The notes under the pieces: generated by a model | Databases searched by the model: none | Told to the model about the DNA's origin: nothing | What the model saw: only the letters and a program-made list of their open reading frames with translations | Shown here: piece by piece, positions 34,832 through 45,300 of the stretch | Layout of the letters: every line of letters begins with the position of its first letter | Numbering within the stretch: the first letter of the stretch is position 1 | Source: Zarea fungicola | Lineage: Eukaryota; Ascomycota; Sordariomycetes; Hypocreales; Cordycipitaceae | Assembly: GCA_900169235.1 (NCBI GenBank) | Contig: FWCC01000045.1 | Location: 1 to 64,000, forward strand | Reading direction: 5' to 3' | DNA length: 64,000 bases | Position numbers and translations under genes: made by a program

Positions 34832-36143
34832 CTATGAGTTCACGCGAGTGGCATTCCATGCATTCATTCGCAACTGCACAAGATCTGCCAAAGGCGTCGA
34901 CCCGTCAGATTGTACCATCTGATCCTCAAACTTGTTTAGAAGATTTTGAATATACTTTCCCGCCCCCGAAAGATGCAAGATGTGTCCAATAGCTCGGTGT
35001 AGAGCAAGGAGGCGTGGCGCCGGTGGGTCAATGCTTTGATCTGGCATGAGGTATAGTGTCCTGGTAACTGGCAGTATTCGCTGGAAGCCGAACCTTTGAA
35101 ACGTTCTGATTTCATACGTGTGCGGCCGGTCGGTGATTTGCGTAAAGTAAACATCGAAGCGTCCAAATATTCGATGCAATTCAGTAGTAAGTGTGAGTGC
35201 ATTGTACGGTCGGTCAATGTCAACGCCGTTGATGAGATGAGCAACATCACTGTCAAACATGTTGAGAATTTCGAGAGCGGTTTTCCTAGATTCGCTCTAG
35301 AGGCCGGTTAGTCATGTGTTACACCGATACCAGCCAGGCACTGGGAGTGAGGAAGCAGAAACAGCAGAAACAGCAGAAACAGCAGAAACAGTAGAAACAG
35401 CAGAAACAGTAGAAACAGTAGAAAGAGAAAAACACATTCACGACACAACAAGTACATACCAATTCTTCAGTTTCTGATCCAACCTGTACGAGCGAGTGAG
35501 GCAAGATGTGCGCAACTTCCAAAATGCCAACGTCGTCATTCAAAATAGGGTTATCATCGTCATCCAGTGCCTCTCCTTCTGGTGTGGCTCGTCTGTTGGC
35601 CTCGTCCATATCGAAAGCCCGTGAGATCACACACCGATGCCGGTCACGAACCAAGCAGTCGCCACGGAGAGCCGAAAGCCGTCCCGTCGTGCCGATAAAG
35701 TCGCGGCTGCTGGACCTCATAGTCGCGGATCGGTAATGAGGCGTCGGTTGCGGTGTTTGCGCGGTCGACGCTCGCAGCGGCATGAAGAAGTTATTCACCA
35801 AGTGTTCGGCAAATCCGACCACGCGGGCGCGCATAGCCTTCGTCTGTTTTGCATCGGAAAAGTCGACTGGTCCCCCTTCCATAGATAGCTCCGTCGCGCG
35901 AAAAAAGGCCCGCAAGACGTTATCTTTGGACTTTGGCGAAATCGCATATCGGTATACGAGTCCAACCAGCTTTGGCCGATTGTAGCTGGTCGAGTCTTCA
36001 TCGGTGGGGGTAAAGTGCTCGATGACGCTGTGGAATCGCTCGTCGGCTTGGATGCGAACCGTTTCCGCGAGGGGCGGGCTAGACGATAGGTTGACAAAAT
36101 CCTGCAGAGATATCTGGTGGGGGGGTTGATGAAGGGTTGGCAT
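34832..36143 (-). CDS. HNH_2-type nuclease domain protein
   Basis: Two exons (36143..35460 and 35296..34832), 382 aa. The HNH_2 core reads LRGDCLVRDRHRCVIS, then LEVAHILPHSLV, and after the intron DIDRPYNALTLTTELHRIFGRFDVYF, giving the His/Asn/His metal-binding set. This matches the fungal HNH_2 family (often annotated HNH nuclease domain-containing protein). The biological role is unknown; such genes are numerous in fungi and a self/non-self or DNA-degrading role is only a guess. The 163-nt intron is the longest in the window and contains a 9-bp minisatellite; its branch point is ACTAAC. Splicing joins TEELSESRKTALE in phase 0. Confidence 0.85.
35354..35425. repeat. 9-bp minisatellite inside HNH gene intron
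   Basis: Eight tandem units of AGCAGAAAC, some with AGT for AGC and one ending in AAAG. It lies wholly inside the HNH gene's intron, on whose strand it reads as a T-rich polypyrimidine run. Confidence 0.9.
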
Positions 36144-36919
36144 TCTGCCAATGTATTCCGTTACATGTCGGGCGGGTATGCTGGGTGGATGGAGGGATTG
36201 AATGTAAAAAGATTCAACTCATTTAATCAAGTTGCCTCGATGGATTGAACAGGCTGCAGCGAAGTGGCTAGTGTCATGGATCTGCGGCGCAGCAGCCCAA
36301 CTGTGGCTAGTGCTTCCTCATCGAAGAGCTTGTCTACTTTTTCTACCGCATCTCTTTATTTTTCTTATTTTTCTTATTTTTCTTGATTTATTTAGTTATA
36401 TGTATACGTGTATAGATAAATACTCAACGCCCACATAAGTGCTCCGTTACACGCCCCCAACGTTAATTTGTGAATACTTGGTATATGCGTTACCACTTAC
36501 AAAACACAACAGCCTCTTCAAGCTAGGTGAAGCAAACTCCGCTCCCAGTTAGTTATACATTCGCTGCTTTGACTCCATCATCCAACTGGTTTGCTAACGT
36601 TTGTATTCCTTATCTAGTTGTCCTGTTGTAATATCTTGCTATTCTGTAGTCGGTACTTTTTTCAATCTTGTTCTGTCCACCATGGTAAGGAAGTTGCCTA
36701 CATAGTATACAAATTACCCATGTATGCTTCTCAGTTCACAAGTAATTGCTTAGATTGACACTGGAGACCTGGGCTACTCTGGCTAGCCTATCTAAGGTTT
36801 TTATCTATGTACTTGCTCAAATTTCCAGCCCTTGTCTGCATCGCAGATTATCAGCCTAGCAGTGTTGGGCAACGGGACCGCGAAAGGCTGACATCGCACA
36901 CCCCAAAGACAACTCCCTC
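36144..36919. other. intergenic region with short T-rich repeat
   Basis: Between two minus-strand genes. Contains three tandem copies of ATTTTTCTT (36358-36384). The left part is the HNH gene promoter. No gene supported. Confidence 0.45.
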
Positions 36920-37945
36920 TTACCTCGGTAGTGAAGAAACGAGCCCCGAGACACCGTTAAAAACAAAAGTTACCACAACTTGGCTGTACGCGTTATAGAT
37001 ATGGTATACAGCCCCTGTCCAGTCTTCGTTGACCATATCATATACAGCTTTTGACATTAATACACCCATTACCGAGGTCAGAAACTCGCCATCTAGGAAC
37101 TTTGCCAGCTTATCCCAGTTGCTGAAAACCCCGGTATTCAATTGCGCAACGAGTGCCATGGCATTCACTGCAGAGCCAGAGGGCTGCGCTAGGCCATTTC
37201 TAAGAACCCCTGAGCCATAGTTTGCTTTTGCACTATTGATGATTGCGCCGACAACAGGGTACACTCCAAAGTGGAAGTTGTAGTTCATTGGATGCTGGGT
37301 TGGATTGCGATATCCAGTGCCTCGGTAAAGATGAAACACGGAGTTTTTAACAACCTCCTTGTAAAGTAGCTCGCCGACTGGGGAGGCACGCGGGGTGAGC
37401 TCCCTTGAGTGTTGCCTTTTGACAATACTGTCCCCGGTATCGTTGGTACTGTTCAAATCTGCGTCAAAGACTAAATCTTCGGGCGGAGGAAGCTGTTCCG
37501 CTGACTCGGCCTCGTCCCATGTAAAAATGGTGTTTTTCGACAAGTATGACATTGAATCTTCTTGTGCATCTCGCTTCCAACCTGCGCGGCCACCGATAGC
37601 ACCGCCGACCCAGCCATTGTCGTAATAAAACCACCCGTTTTGGCAGCGGGCTGCAAGCTGGCCGAATGAGGAGAGAAGATTTTGGGCTTTAACCGAGTAT
37701 CCATGGTTTTTTCCGAAAAGCTCAGCATGGCAGTTGCCATACTGATAGGTAATTTTATGCCCAGGAACACTGACAAAGTCGGCGTTATTAACATAGGCCC
37801 TCGAGGTGACAAGTGCAGTAAGTGCAACTATACAGCTTTCATGGAACTTGGATCCGCTTTCTGACCAGCATCCATACTTGGTAGAGGCACTGGCTAGCGG
37901 GAGAGCCGACAGCACAAAGGCAGAGGCGACTGCTGCCAAATGCAT
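36920..37945 (-). CDS. secreted protein with two Kex2 sites, function unknown
   Basis: Single exon, 341 aa. The ATG at 37945 begins a clean signal peptide (MHLAAVASAFVLSALPLASAS). The mature N-terminal part (about 22-123) carries four Cys (26, 38, 72, 101), enough for two disulfides. Dibasic KR sites at 124-125 and 176-177 fit Kex2 cleavage and would release an acidic linker (Asp/Glu/Pro-rich, with the N-glycosylation sequon NST) from a Cys-free C-terminal domain of about 164 residues containing HLYRGTGYRN and a hydrophobic end (VVVTFVFNGVSGLVSSL). No family is recognised. The precursor layout is like proteins matured into two chains, such as effectors or secreted peptides, but function is unassigned. 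Confidence 0.75.
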   Translation of the reverse strand: MHLAAVASAFVLSALPLASASTKYGCWSESGSKFHESCIVALTALVTSRAYVNNADFVSVPGHKITYQYGNCHAELFGKNHGYSVKAQNLLSSFGQLAARCQNGWFYYDNGWVGGAIGGRAGWKRDAQEDSMSYLSKNTIFTWDEAESAEQLPPPEDLVFDADLNSTNDTGDSIVKRQHSRELTPRASPVGELLYKEVVKNSVFHLYRGTGYRNPTQHPMNYNFHFGVYPVVGAIINSAKANYGSGVLRNGLAQPSGSAVNAMALVAQLNTGVFSNWDKLAKFLDGEFLTSVMGVLMSKAVYDMVNEDWTGAVYHIYNAYSQVVVTFVFNGVSGLVSSLPR

Positions 37946-39419
37946 GATCAAAGTGAACGAGTAAAAGAGTTTATAATGAATAGATGAATGGATGTTGTCT
38001 GTATTGGAATCCAGCATGAGTCTAGATGGATACAGGGCAGACTTTATAGTGTAAAAGTTGGCAGCATGGCCTTTCAAGTGAAGCCTTATTCACCATTAGG
38101 GAGTTTGAGCCATAATGAAAGGAGCGCCACAGAGCAGATTGCGCAATTACAATGAGGTAAAACGGTGCTGCTTTCGTTCTAGGCCACCAAGACCATGTCA
38201 TCTTTGTCCTCGGCCGAGTCATGCCCAAGCAAGGGAGAACGACACTGTATTGACTTGGTCCTGGCATTCGCTTTAAACATGAACGTGATATAACTTGGTG
38301 TGTTTGAGAGGTTACTGCGTATTGCAGATGGCTTACAACCGCTGACGCCTTTCTGACTCGTTGGGATAAGGTTGTTGGTTTAACTTTGACCCGGAAACGC
38401 CTAGAGCAAGCGCCACAAGTTTAGCTGCTGACAGTTCTAAATTAATCAAGCCAGCCCTACGTGAACTTGTCCCTATCAAATTTGGCTAAAGGAGTCGGAT
38501 TACGCCAAGAGCTTTTTAAATAGGGTCGCTTCTGATGCATAAGGATTAAGCTATACTGAGATCAGGTGCAAGCCACGACAATTAGCCTAAGGCTTCGAGA
38601 GTGTTACGAAAACGTCAGGGGCAACGGCGATTCTAGTAAGAATCCTAAGCGAAATAGCAATATTTAAGCGCAGAGCAGCGCCGCCACAAACGGTTTTTTA
38701 CACAAGGTATATGACTAGCGATCTAATGGGGTTGGTACTTGATCGGTTAGGAGCCGGCTACATTCCCTTCGGCAAACATTCTATATAGGGCAGTCAATGC
38801 CAAGACGACTCAAATAAGCTAAAAATATTGACAGAGCGGCATTGGAAAAATATAGAGTTGACATCTGACAGTTAGTGGCAGCTAGGCCCTAAGAAGAGGT
38901 GCGGAGCCAACCTGCCCAACTTGAACAGCGTCCAGGGATTGCAGGACCCTTTAGAATAAGTAGGACCAGATTGATACAGTAAAGCGAGACGATAATGCTG
39001 CAATACAGAAAGCTCTATCAATTGTTGATTCGTGCTGTGCCCTCTGGCTGACCGAGGGAGAATAGGGTTCAGTTGGGTATATTTCAAGTAAACGACGCAC
39101 GGAGCGATGAGTCCTGGCACGACAATTCCAAATGAGACTCAGATTTGCTATTAGAGTTGAATTCCAAGAGGACAGGCCCAATAGAGCCACATATGGCCTG
39201 CCAACCCAGTGTAGACTTTACTTGGTCCATTTCAACGATATTCGATATATGGCTTGGCGTCGCCTTGCCCCATGAACCAGGCTGCATTCATTGTCACGTG
39301 CCGCAAGTTGCTCCTCACACAAGGAAAAGTCATAAAATGAAATCTGCTCCAGTAACGGGAGATTTGTGAAAAAGGATTGACAGGACTACGGGCAGAAAGG
39401 TAATTGTGTGGCAGCAACA
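37946..39419. other. divergent intergenic region (1.5 kb)
   Basis: Promoters of the secreted protein (-) and the phosphatase (+). Short open frames show no motifs. No RNA gene recognised. Confidence 0.45.
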
Positions 39420-40317
39420 ATGCCTCCCGTGATCCACTGCGTTCGACATGCCCAGGGTGTCCACAATCTATCACACGCCAACCACAACATTCTCGATCCG
39501 TGTCTAACCGACCTGGGTGAGAAGCAATCACTCGATATAGCCAACAATTACTCAGGCGTATTTGACGATGCCTCCCTAGTTCTCGCCTCTCCGTTGCGGC
39601 GGACCATCTCTACAGCGCTGCTCGCCTTTAAAACCATCCTAGGGAGCTATGGGAAGGTGCTTGCGTGGCCAGCCATCCAAGAGGCCAGCGATCTGCCGTG
39701 CGACACGGGAAGCGATGTGACTGAGCTCCAAGCTGAGTTCGATTCCTCGTCAGTCGATCTAACTCTTGTTGAGCCTGGATGGCAAATCAAGGTAAGAACA
39801 GCAGCTGACGGGGGGCAGCCCCCCACACATCTTTCTTCAAGCTGTCTACTCTTCTTCCTTAGGGTTAACTTGCCTACTATTGCTAACCCGACTTTAAAAA
39901 ATAGAGTGGTAAATACGCATCAAACTCGGGTTCTCTTCTTAAAAGGGCCGACGATGCCCGTAATTGGCTTGCAGAGCGACCGGAGAAGGAGATTGTCCTT
40001 GTATCGCATGGATGCTTCTTACATTTCCTGACCGACGACTGGGTTGAGTCCACATGCTCTCACAGTAAGTGCTGAGCAATTTCGCGTACATCAGTCTCGG
40101 AATTTAACCAACACGAATATTAGTGACAAGCTGGAAGAATACAGAGCTTCGATCTTACACCTTTGCAGATGGGGGGGATCACGGCTTGTATCTCAAAGAG
40201 ACGCCACAGTCACGAGAGCGTCGCGGAATGGCCCCTCTGGAGCCAACATTAGCTGAGCGTCTTCAACTCCGTGACGAGTCAATTAGTAGTTGGGTCAAGT
40301 GGGGTGTTATTTCATAG
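39420..40317 (+). CDS. histidine phosphatase (phosphoglycerate-mutase-like) family protein
   Basis: Three exons (39420..39791, 39905..40064, 40124..40317), 241 aa; introns 113 and 59 nt with TTGCTAAC and TTTAAC branch points. The N-terminal phosphate-binding motif is VIHCVRHAQGVHN, in which the RHA His forms the phosphohistidine. Then LTDLGEKQ, SPLRRTIST and, in exon 2, IVLVSHGCFLHFLTDDW with the second catalytic His. This is the classic branch-1 histidine phosphatase set. The substrate may be a sugar phosphate or other small molecule. The ATG at 39420 lies two codons before the first beta-strand. Confidence 0.9.
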
Positions 40318-42351
40318 CTGGCACTTGTAAAAGGACTCTGTACATACATGACAATCGTATTAGAAGCGGCCCTTGGATGGGGACTGGGTGGTGGGAGCGA
40401 CAAACAGCGAGCTAGCTAATGTGGAATAGAAGCAAAGTGTTGTATAGCACTGGCTAAGGACGTACGCGATGAAAAGCTGGTAGATTGATAGAGGAGCATG
40501 TTATTGGTAGTACTAGTTCTTTATAATTTTAAGCCATAGGGAACATGCTTATCCGGCTATGAATGTCGTGTTGGGCAAATGAGCACTGTCATGGCTTATT
40601 TGGGATGAGCCTGCAAATAAATGGTACGAGTGACGCTCGAATGTGCAATTGTTAGAAGTGACAAAAGCGACACAATAGGCGTGCATGGTGCTCCTTGTTC
40701 TTCTGCACAGAAAATAAGTCTCGGCAGGAAGAATACCCTGTGAGGTAGAATTTTTTAAGAGAAATTAACAAGCGCAAAAAAAAGAGATGGATAATCTGTG
40801 TCTCCAAACAACTTTGCTACCTGTATCTGATACTCTCTCTGATGTCACTTCTCTCTAATGCCCTCTCTCGCTCATGCCCTCTGTTTCTCATGCCATCTCC
40901 ATTCATTCCATGTTGCGCAGCACTTAACGCTGCGTACTTACCGTGTAGTCCCATGTATGTCGGGAATACAGAGCCTTTGCACTCTCCACGCAAACCGAGC
41001 CCTTAACTGACCACATAGTGCCAAGGCTGTGATGGAACCCTGGCAACTGCAGAGCCCCAGAGTTTTTTTCTCCATGAACTATCGACCCAAGAGTTGAACA
41101 GGCAGGAAGGTTGTCGTGGGGTGTATGAGGTGATGGCAACAAATCGCCATGGACGGTGAGAACTGCTTGTCTGAGCGCCCCGGTCGACGATGCGAAGGAC
41201 GCGTTTCCCGGGACCTGAACAGAGGACGTCAGAGTCTACTGACTGACAAGAGGCCGAGACAAAGTGATACAAACTTGGATAATTGAAAAAGATATCCTTG
41301 GCGAGGCACAGCGAAATTTGAGCGGCTTCTTATTCAAGCTATTTGAAGCCCCGACGGGCATTTCATACTTGACGAAGAAGTACCCAGATAGTAGTGTGCA
41401 TTTTAGCGGCTGGATCTACGGGTTGTAGGGTGTTGGGCTGATGCTCAATGGACGTCCTTTCGCGGACGCACCCCGGGGACTCGGAAGCTCTCATATAAGG
41501 GATAATTTTATAAGAATGGTAAGAACTGGATGCTGAGCGCACAGAGATTATTGCAGCCGAGCTACAAGAAAGCTTGACGTAAAAGCGCCCGTCAAGTCTG
41601 CCACAGTGCTGATCAGACGACTATTGTATCATTTAGACTATTCCCAGGGGCCTCGTAAAATATATGCATAAACTAGTTTCGACAAAACACGTAAATTTGT
41701 ACCCTGGTCTGCAATTGCTCGCTTGGATTCTCCCAGTGCGAGAGTGAATGAAAATATTGTGCCAGATGGGGAAATCCATGCATCAAGGCTACGGCGGTAG
41801 AAGATCGCCAGACATTGAACTTTACCACCAAGTTAACAGCGCAGCTGCTTGATTACCAGGCACCTGAGCATACGCGAAATTACTTAGAGGTTGATCGCGG
41901 CTTGCTGCAGCGCACCCTGCAAATACAGTGACAGAGTCAGCTCGGGCGCTGCCCACACCCGCCATCTTGATCAATTGGCTGATAGGGACATGGCCTGCAG
42001 AGCAGTGGGTTTCTGTCAGGCAGATAGAGGATAATAACCCAGCCTTGGTTGTGGCTAGCCATTTTTTGGCGCAACAGTTTCTACGTGGCGCGGTGTCCGA
42101 AAAGACCAGTCAGCGACATGAATGTCGAAGAATGCCATGTGACGTCCCCTTTGCCTGCATGTCCGCCCATGTCTATGCATCTCCCACACTGAGCAACCTC
42201 AGCCGATGCAGCCCAACTTGTCGCCAGAGTATCTCGACAGCTTAAGCAGTGCAAACGAGACCGAGACCACTAGCAACAGAGCTATAAAAATTGGAAACAA
42301 AAGTCCTTCCATCGCGCATGTAACACTGGGATCCGACTAACTAGTCTAAAC
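40318..42351. other. long intergenic region upstream of NLR
   Basis: 2 kb with no convincing gene. It includes a pyrimidine-rich run with degenerate ATGCCCTCTC-like units (about 40830-40915) and a minus-strand GTAAGT donor-like site near 40940 without a supportable gene. The right end is the NLR promoter. Confidence 0.45.
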
Positions 42352-45300
42352 ATGGCCGCGTCGGTGGGTGCGCCTGGTGGTTCAAACAGTACAGTGCTAA
42401 CAATTTCCCAGCATCGCTCGCGACCACCTCTTGAGATACTATATCCGGATCCGAACAAGCGCTCTGACAATCTGACTGATATTGAGCAAGTTTTTGTTGT
42501 ATTTTAACCACGTGTCCATCTAACCCCTGGATAGCATCATCGCTGTCCACGGCCTCGGCTCCAACGTCGACTGGGCGTGGATATGGAAACGCGGCGACAA
42601 GTCTGTTAACTGGCTATGTGACCCTGACATGCTACCCCACAACCTGAGCAACGCGAGAATAATCACGTACAATTATGAGTCAAAATGGCATGCAAATGCG
42701 GCCAAGACACGACTCGAACTCTGCGGCGAGGAGCTTATGCATAGTCTGCTCGCTCTCAGGGAAGGGTCCTCAGGTCGTCCAATCATCTTCATTGGCCACA
42801 GCTTGGGAGGAAATGTCATTCAACACGCAAGTCCATGTTTGAGGGAGAGATTGGTGAAGAAATCTCGACTTACATCTCACAGGCTCTGTTATACGCCGAC
42901 CGAAGCGAAAAATATAAATCTCTAGTCACGGAGACTGTTGGATTAGTATTTCTCGGCACCCCATTCCGTGGCACTAAATTCTCCCTGATTGCTGAGTCTA
43001 TTGCATGGTTCGCAAGCCGTCTAGGCTCACACAACGGCATTATCAAGGAGCTCTATTTCGATAACCCGGCGCTGTTGGATAAGCTCCATGGCTTCTGTCA
43101 GGTGTGCAACAAGCTGTCCATGCCAGTTACATGCTTCTTCGAGCTCTATGAGACGGACTACGGGCGACGCCGCGCATTGGGGCTTCCTATAAAGGGACTT
43201 GTATGTATGCGACCGACATACAACAGCTCAAGCTTACATCTCTAGATTGTGGAAGAATCCTCGGCTTGCATTCCCGGCTATGGCAGAGAAGCACTGCAAA
43301 CAGACCACTTAGAGTTGAACAAATACTCAGGACCGACCGACCGCTCATTCAAGGCTGTCTTGGCGACGATTTTAGAAATGCGGTCCAAAGCAAAGGTTAC
43401 TATTCATCGTCGAGAATATCGTACGCATTACACTGTCTAATCGAGATTATCGCTAATACTATCTACAGCAAAGGAGATTATAAACGATCAAAGATGTAGG
43501 TCCTTCCAAATAGCAGCCTTATAAAAGTACCAAGTGTTACTAAGCCGATCATAAGTGTTCCTCAAAGAGCAACCACAAGCCGTTGACTGTCTACGGAGTC
43601 TCTTCCTGACGGATCCATCCGAGAACAGGACAACGCTTAAACGCAAGAGAGGTAACCGTGCTCGAAATACAAGCGAGTGGATAATGGGTACGGAAGAAAT
43701 CACCAATTGGCTTGGTGATTGTCAGTCTTCGCGGTTAGAGAAGAGAACAGACGAGCATGTTCTCTGGCTTCATGGGAATCCCGGGACGGGCAAGTCTACT
43801 ATGGCAATATTCCTAACTGAATATCTGGGTCGAATCTTCTCCGAGACGACTGGGAAGACTCTTATATATTACTTCTGTGACTCTGGCTCTGACAAGCAAA
43901 GGACAGCGACCTCCATCGTCAGAGGTCTTCTGCTGCAACTTTTACAGCAATATCCCTCTCTGGTGAATTACATTCTACCAAAGTTTAACGAACGAGGAGC
44001 TATACTGTTTAATTCGTTTGAGGCACTGTGGCCGATATTCATGGCTGCTGCTGCGGATCCAGACACAGGCCGAAAGTATTGCATCATTGACGCTCTTGAT
44101 GAATGCGACGAGGCACCGCGCAAGATGCTATTAAAGCAGATCCAAGAGACATTCTGGGGTACGAGTACTACGAATATACATATTTTGATTACCAGTCGAA
44201 AGTATCGCAGTATTGAAGAACGCCTGATAAAGTTCCCGAATAGGGACTTGGCTTCATTCCTCCAAATCCAAACAGACATCAATCAATGCATGGAAGAGAA
44301 AGTCGAATATCTCGCCGAGTTAAAGGGATACACAGATGCCTTCAAAGGACGAGTCAAGGCTGTATTAAGGGAAAAGGCTGAGAAGACCTTCCTCTGGATT
44401 GGCTTGGCTTGCAGGGAGCTCGAAGATGCAGATGGAGAAGATGCCATTGTGATCTTAAAAAACATGCCTGAAGAGCTTCACTTGCTCTACAGAAGCCTTT
44501 TGGATAAGGCAAGCGGGAACAACCAAGATGACAGCGAAATCATTCGACGCATTCTAAGCTGTGTAGCCGTGAGCCGGCGACCGCTGAGTGTCGCAGAACT
44601 CTCGGAAGCCTGTCAACTTTATCAGGAAGAGAATGACGAAGCAACTCGGTTCTGGCTGACAGAGAAGAAGGTTGCAACCTTTCATCTGCTTCTAATCGTG
44701 CAAGGAGATAAAGTTCTCCTGTTACACAAGTCTGTCAGGGATTTTATCGTTGGTTCCGATTACGGCCACTTTATTGATATACCGCTAGCCCATGCAGAAC
44801 TGTCTTATCGCTGCATTGATAGCTTAATCAAGTGGTTTCACGGTGACGGAAGACAGGCTCCTCCTCGGCTGTCACAATACGCTTGCTATTATTGGGCCGA
44901 CCACGCTCACGACGCACAAACGCGCTTCGAGATACGGGATAGCGAAAGTGAATTTTTCGAGTTTGATTCCCCTTGCCGGGAGAACTGGTTGAAGAAGCTG
45001 AACCGCTTTACCTATAGAAATATTCCAGCAAAATTCTCCATTTTACATGTGGCTGCATATTGGGGTATTCCCGCTATAGTTCGGTTCGCATCTTCCTTCG
45101 ATCGACTGGAGCCTCAGCCTGACAAGTCAACTCGCCGTTTTGATTGCAACATTGTCGACTCAACCTACAGAACGGCGCTTGAGCAAGCAGCCAAGACACC
45201 GCATGTTGATGTTATCAACGAGTTGCTCCGGCTGGAGACAAGAGTGACTTCAACCACATTCCTTTTAGCGGCAGAAAATAGGCTCGCAGCAAAGGAAGTT

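Noticed and set aside
40924..41272. Minus-strand frame ending at a GTAAGT-like site
   Set aside because: No downstream exon or motif could be joined to it; probably chance.
41928..42245. 105-codon frame upstream of the NLR
   Set aside because: No start context, motif or splice partner; left as promoter region.
42485..42490. GT donor (GTTTTT at 42490) for NLR intron 1
   Set aside because: It would put the following exon out of frame; the GC donor at 42486 gives DIIAVHGLGSN in frame.
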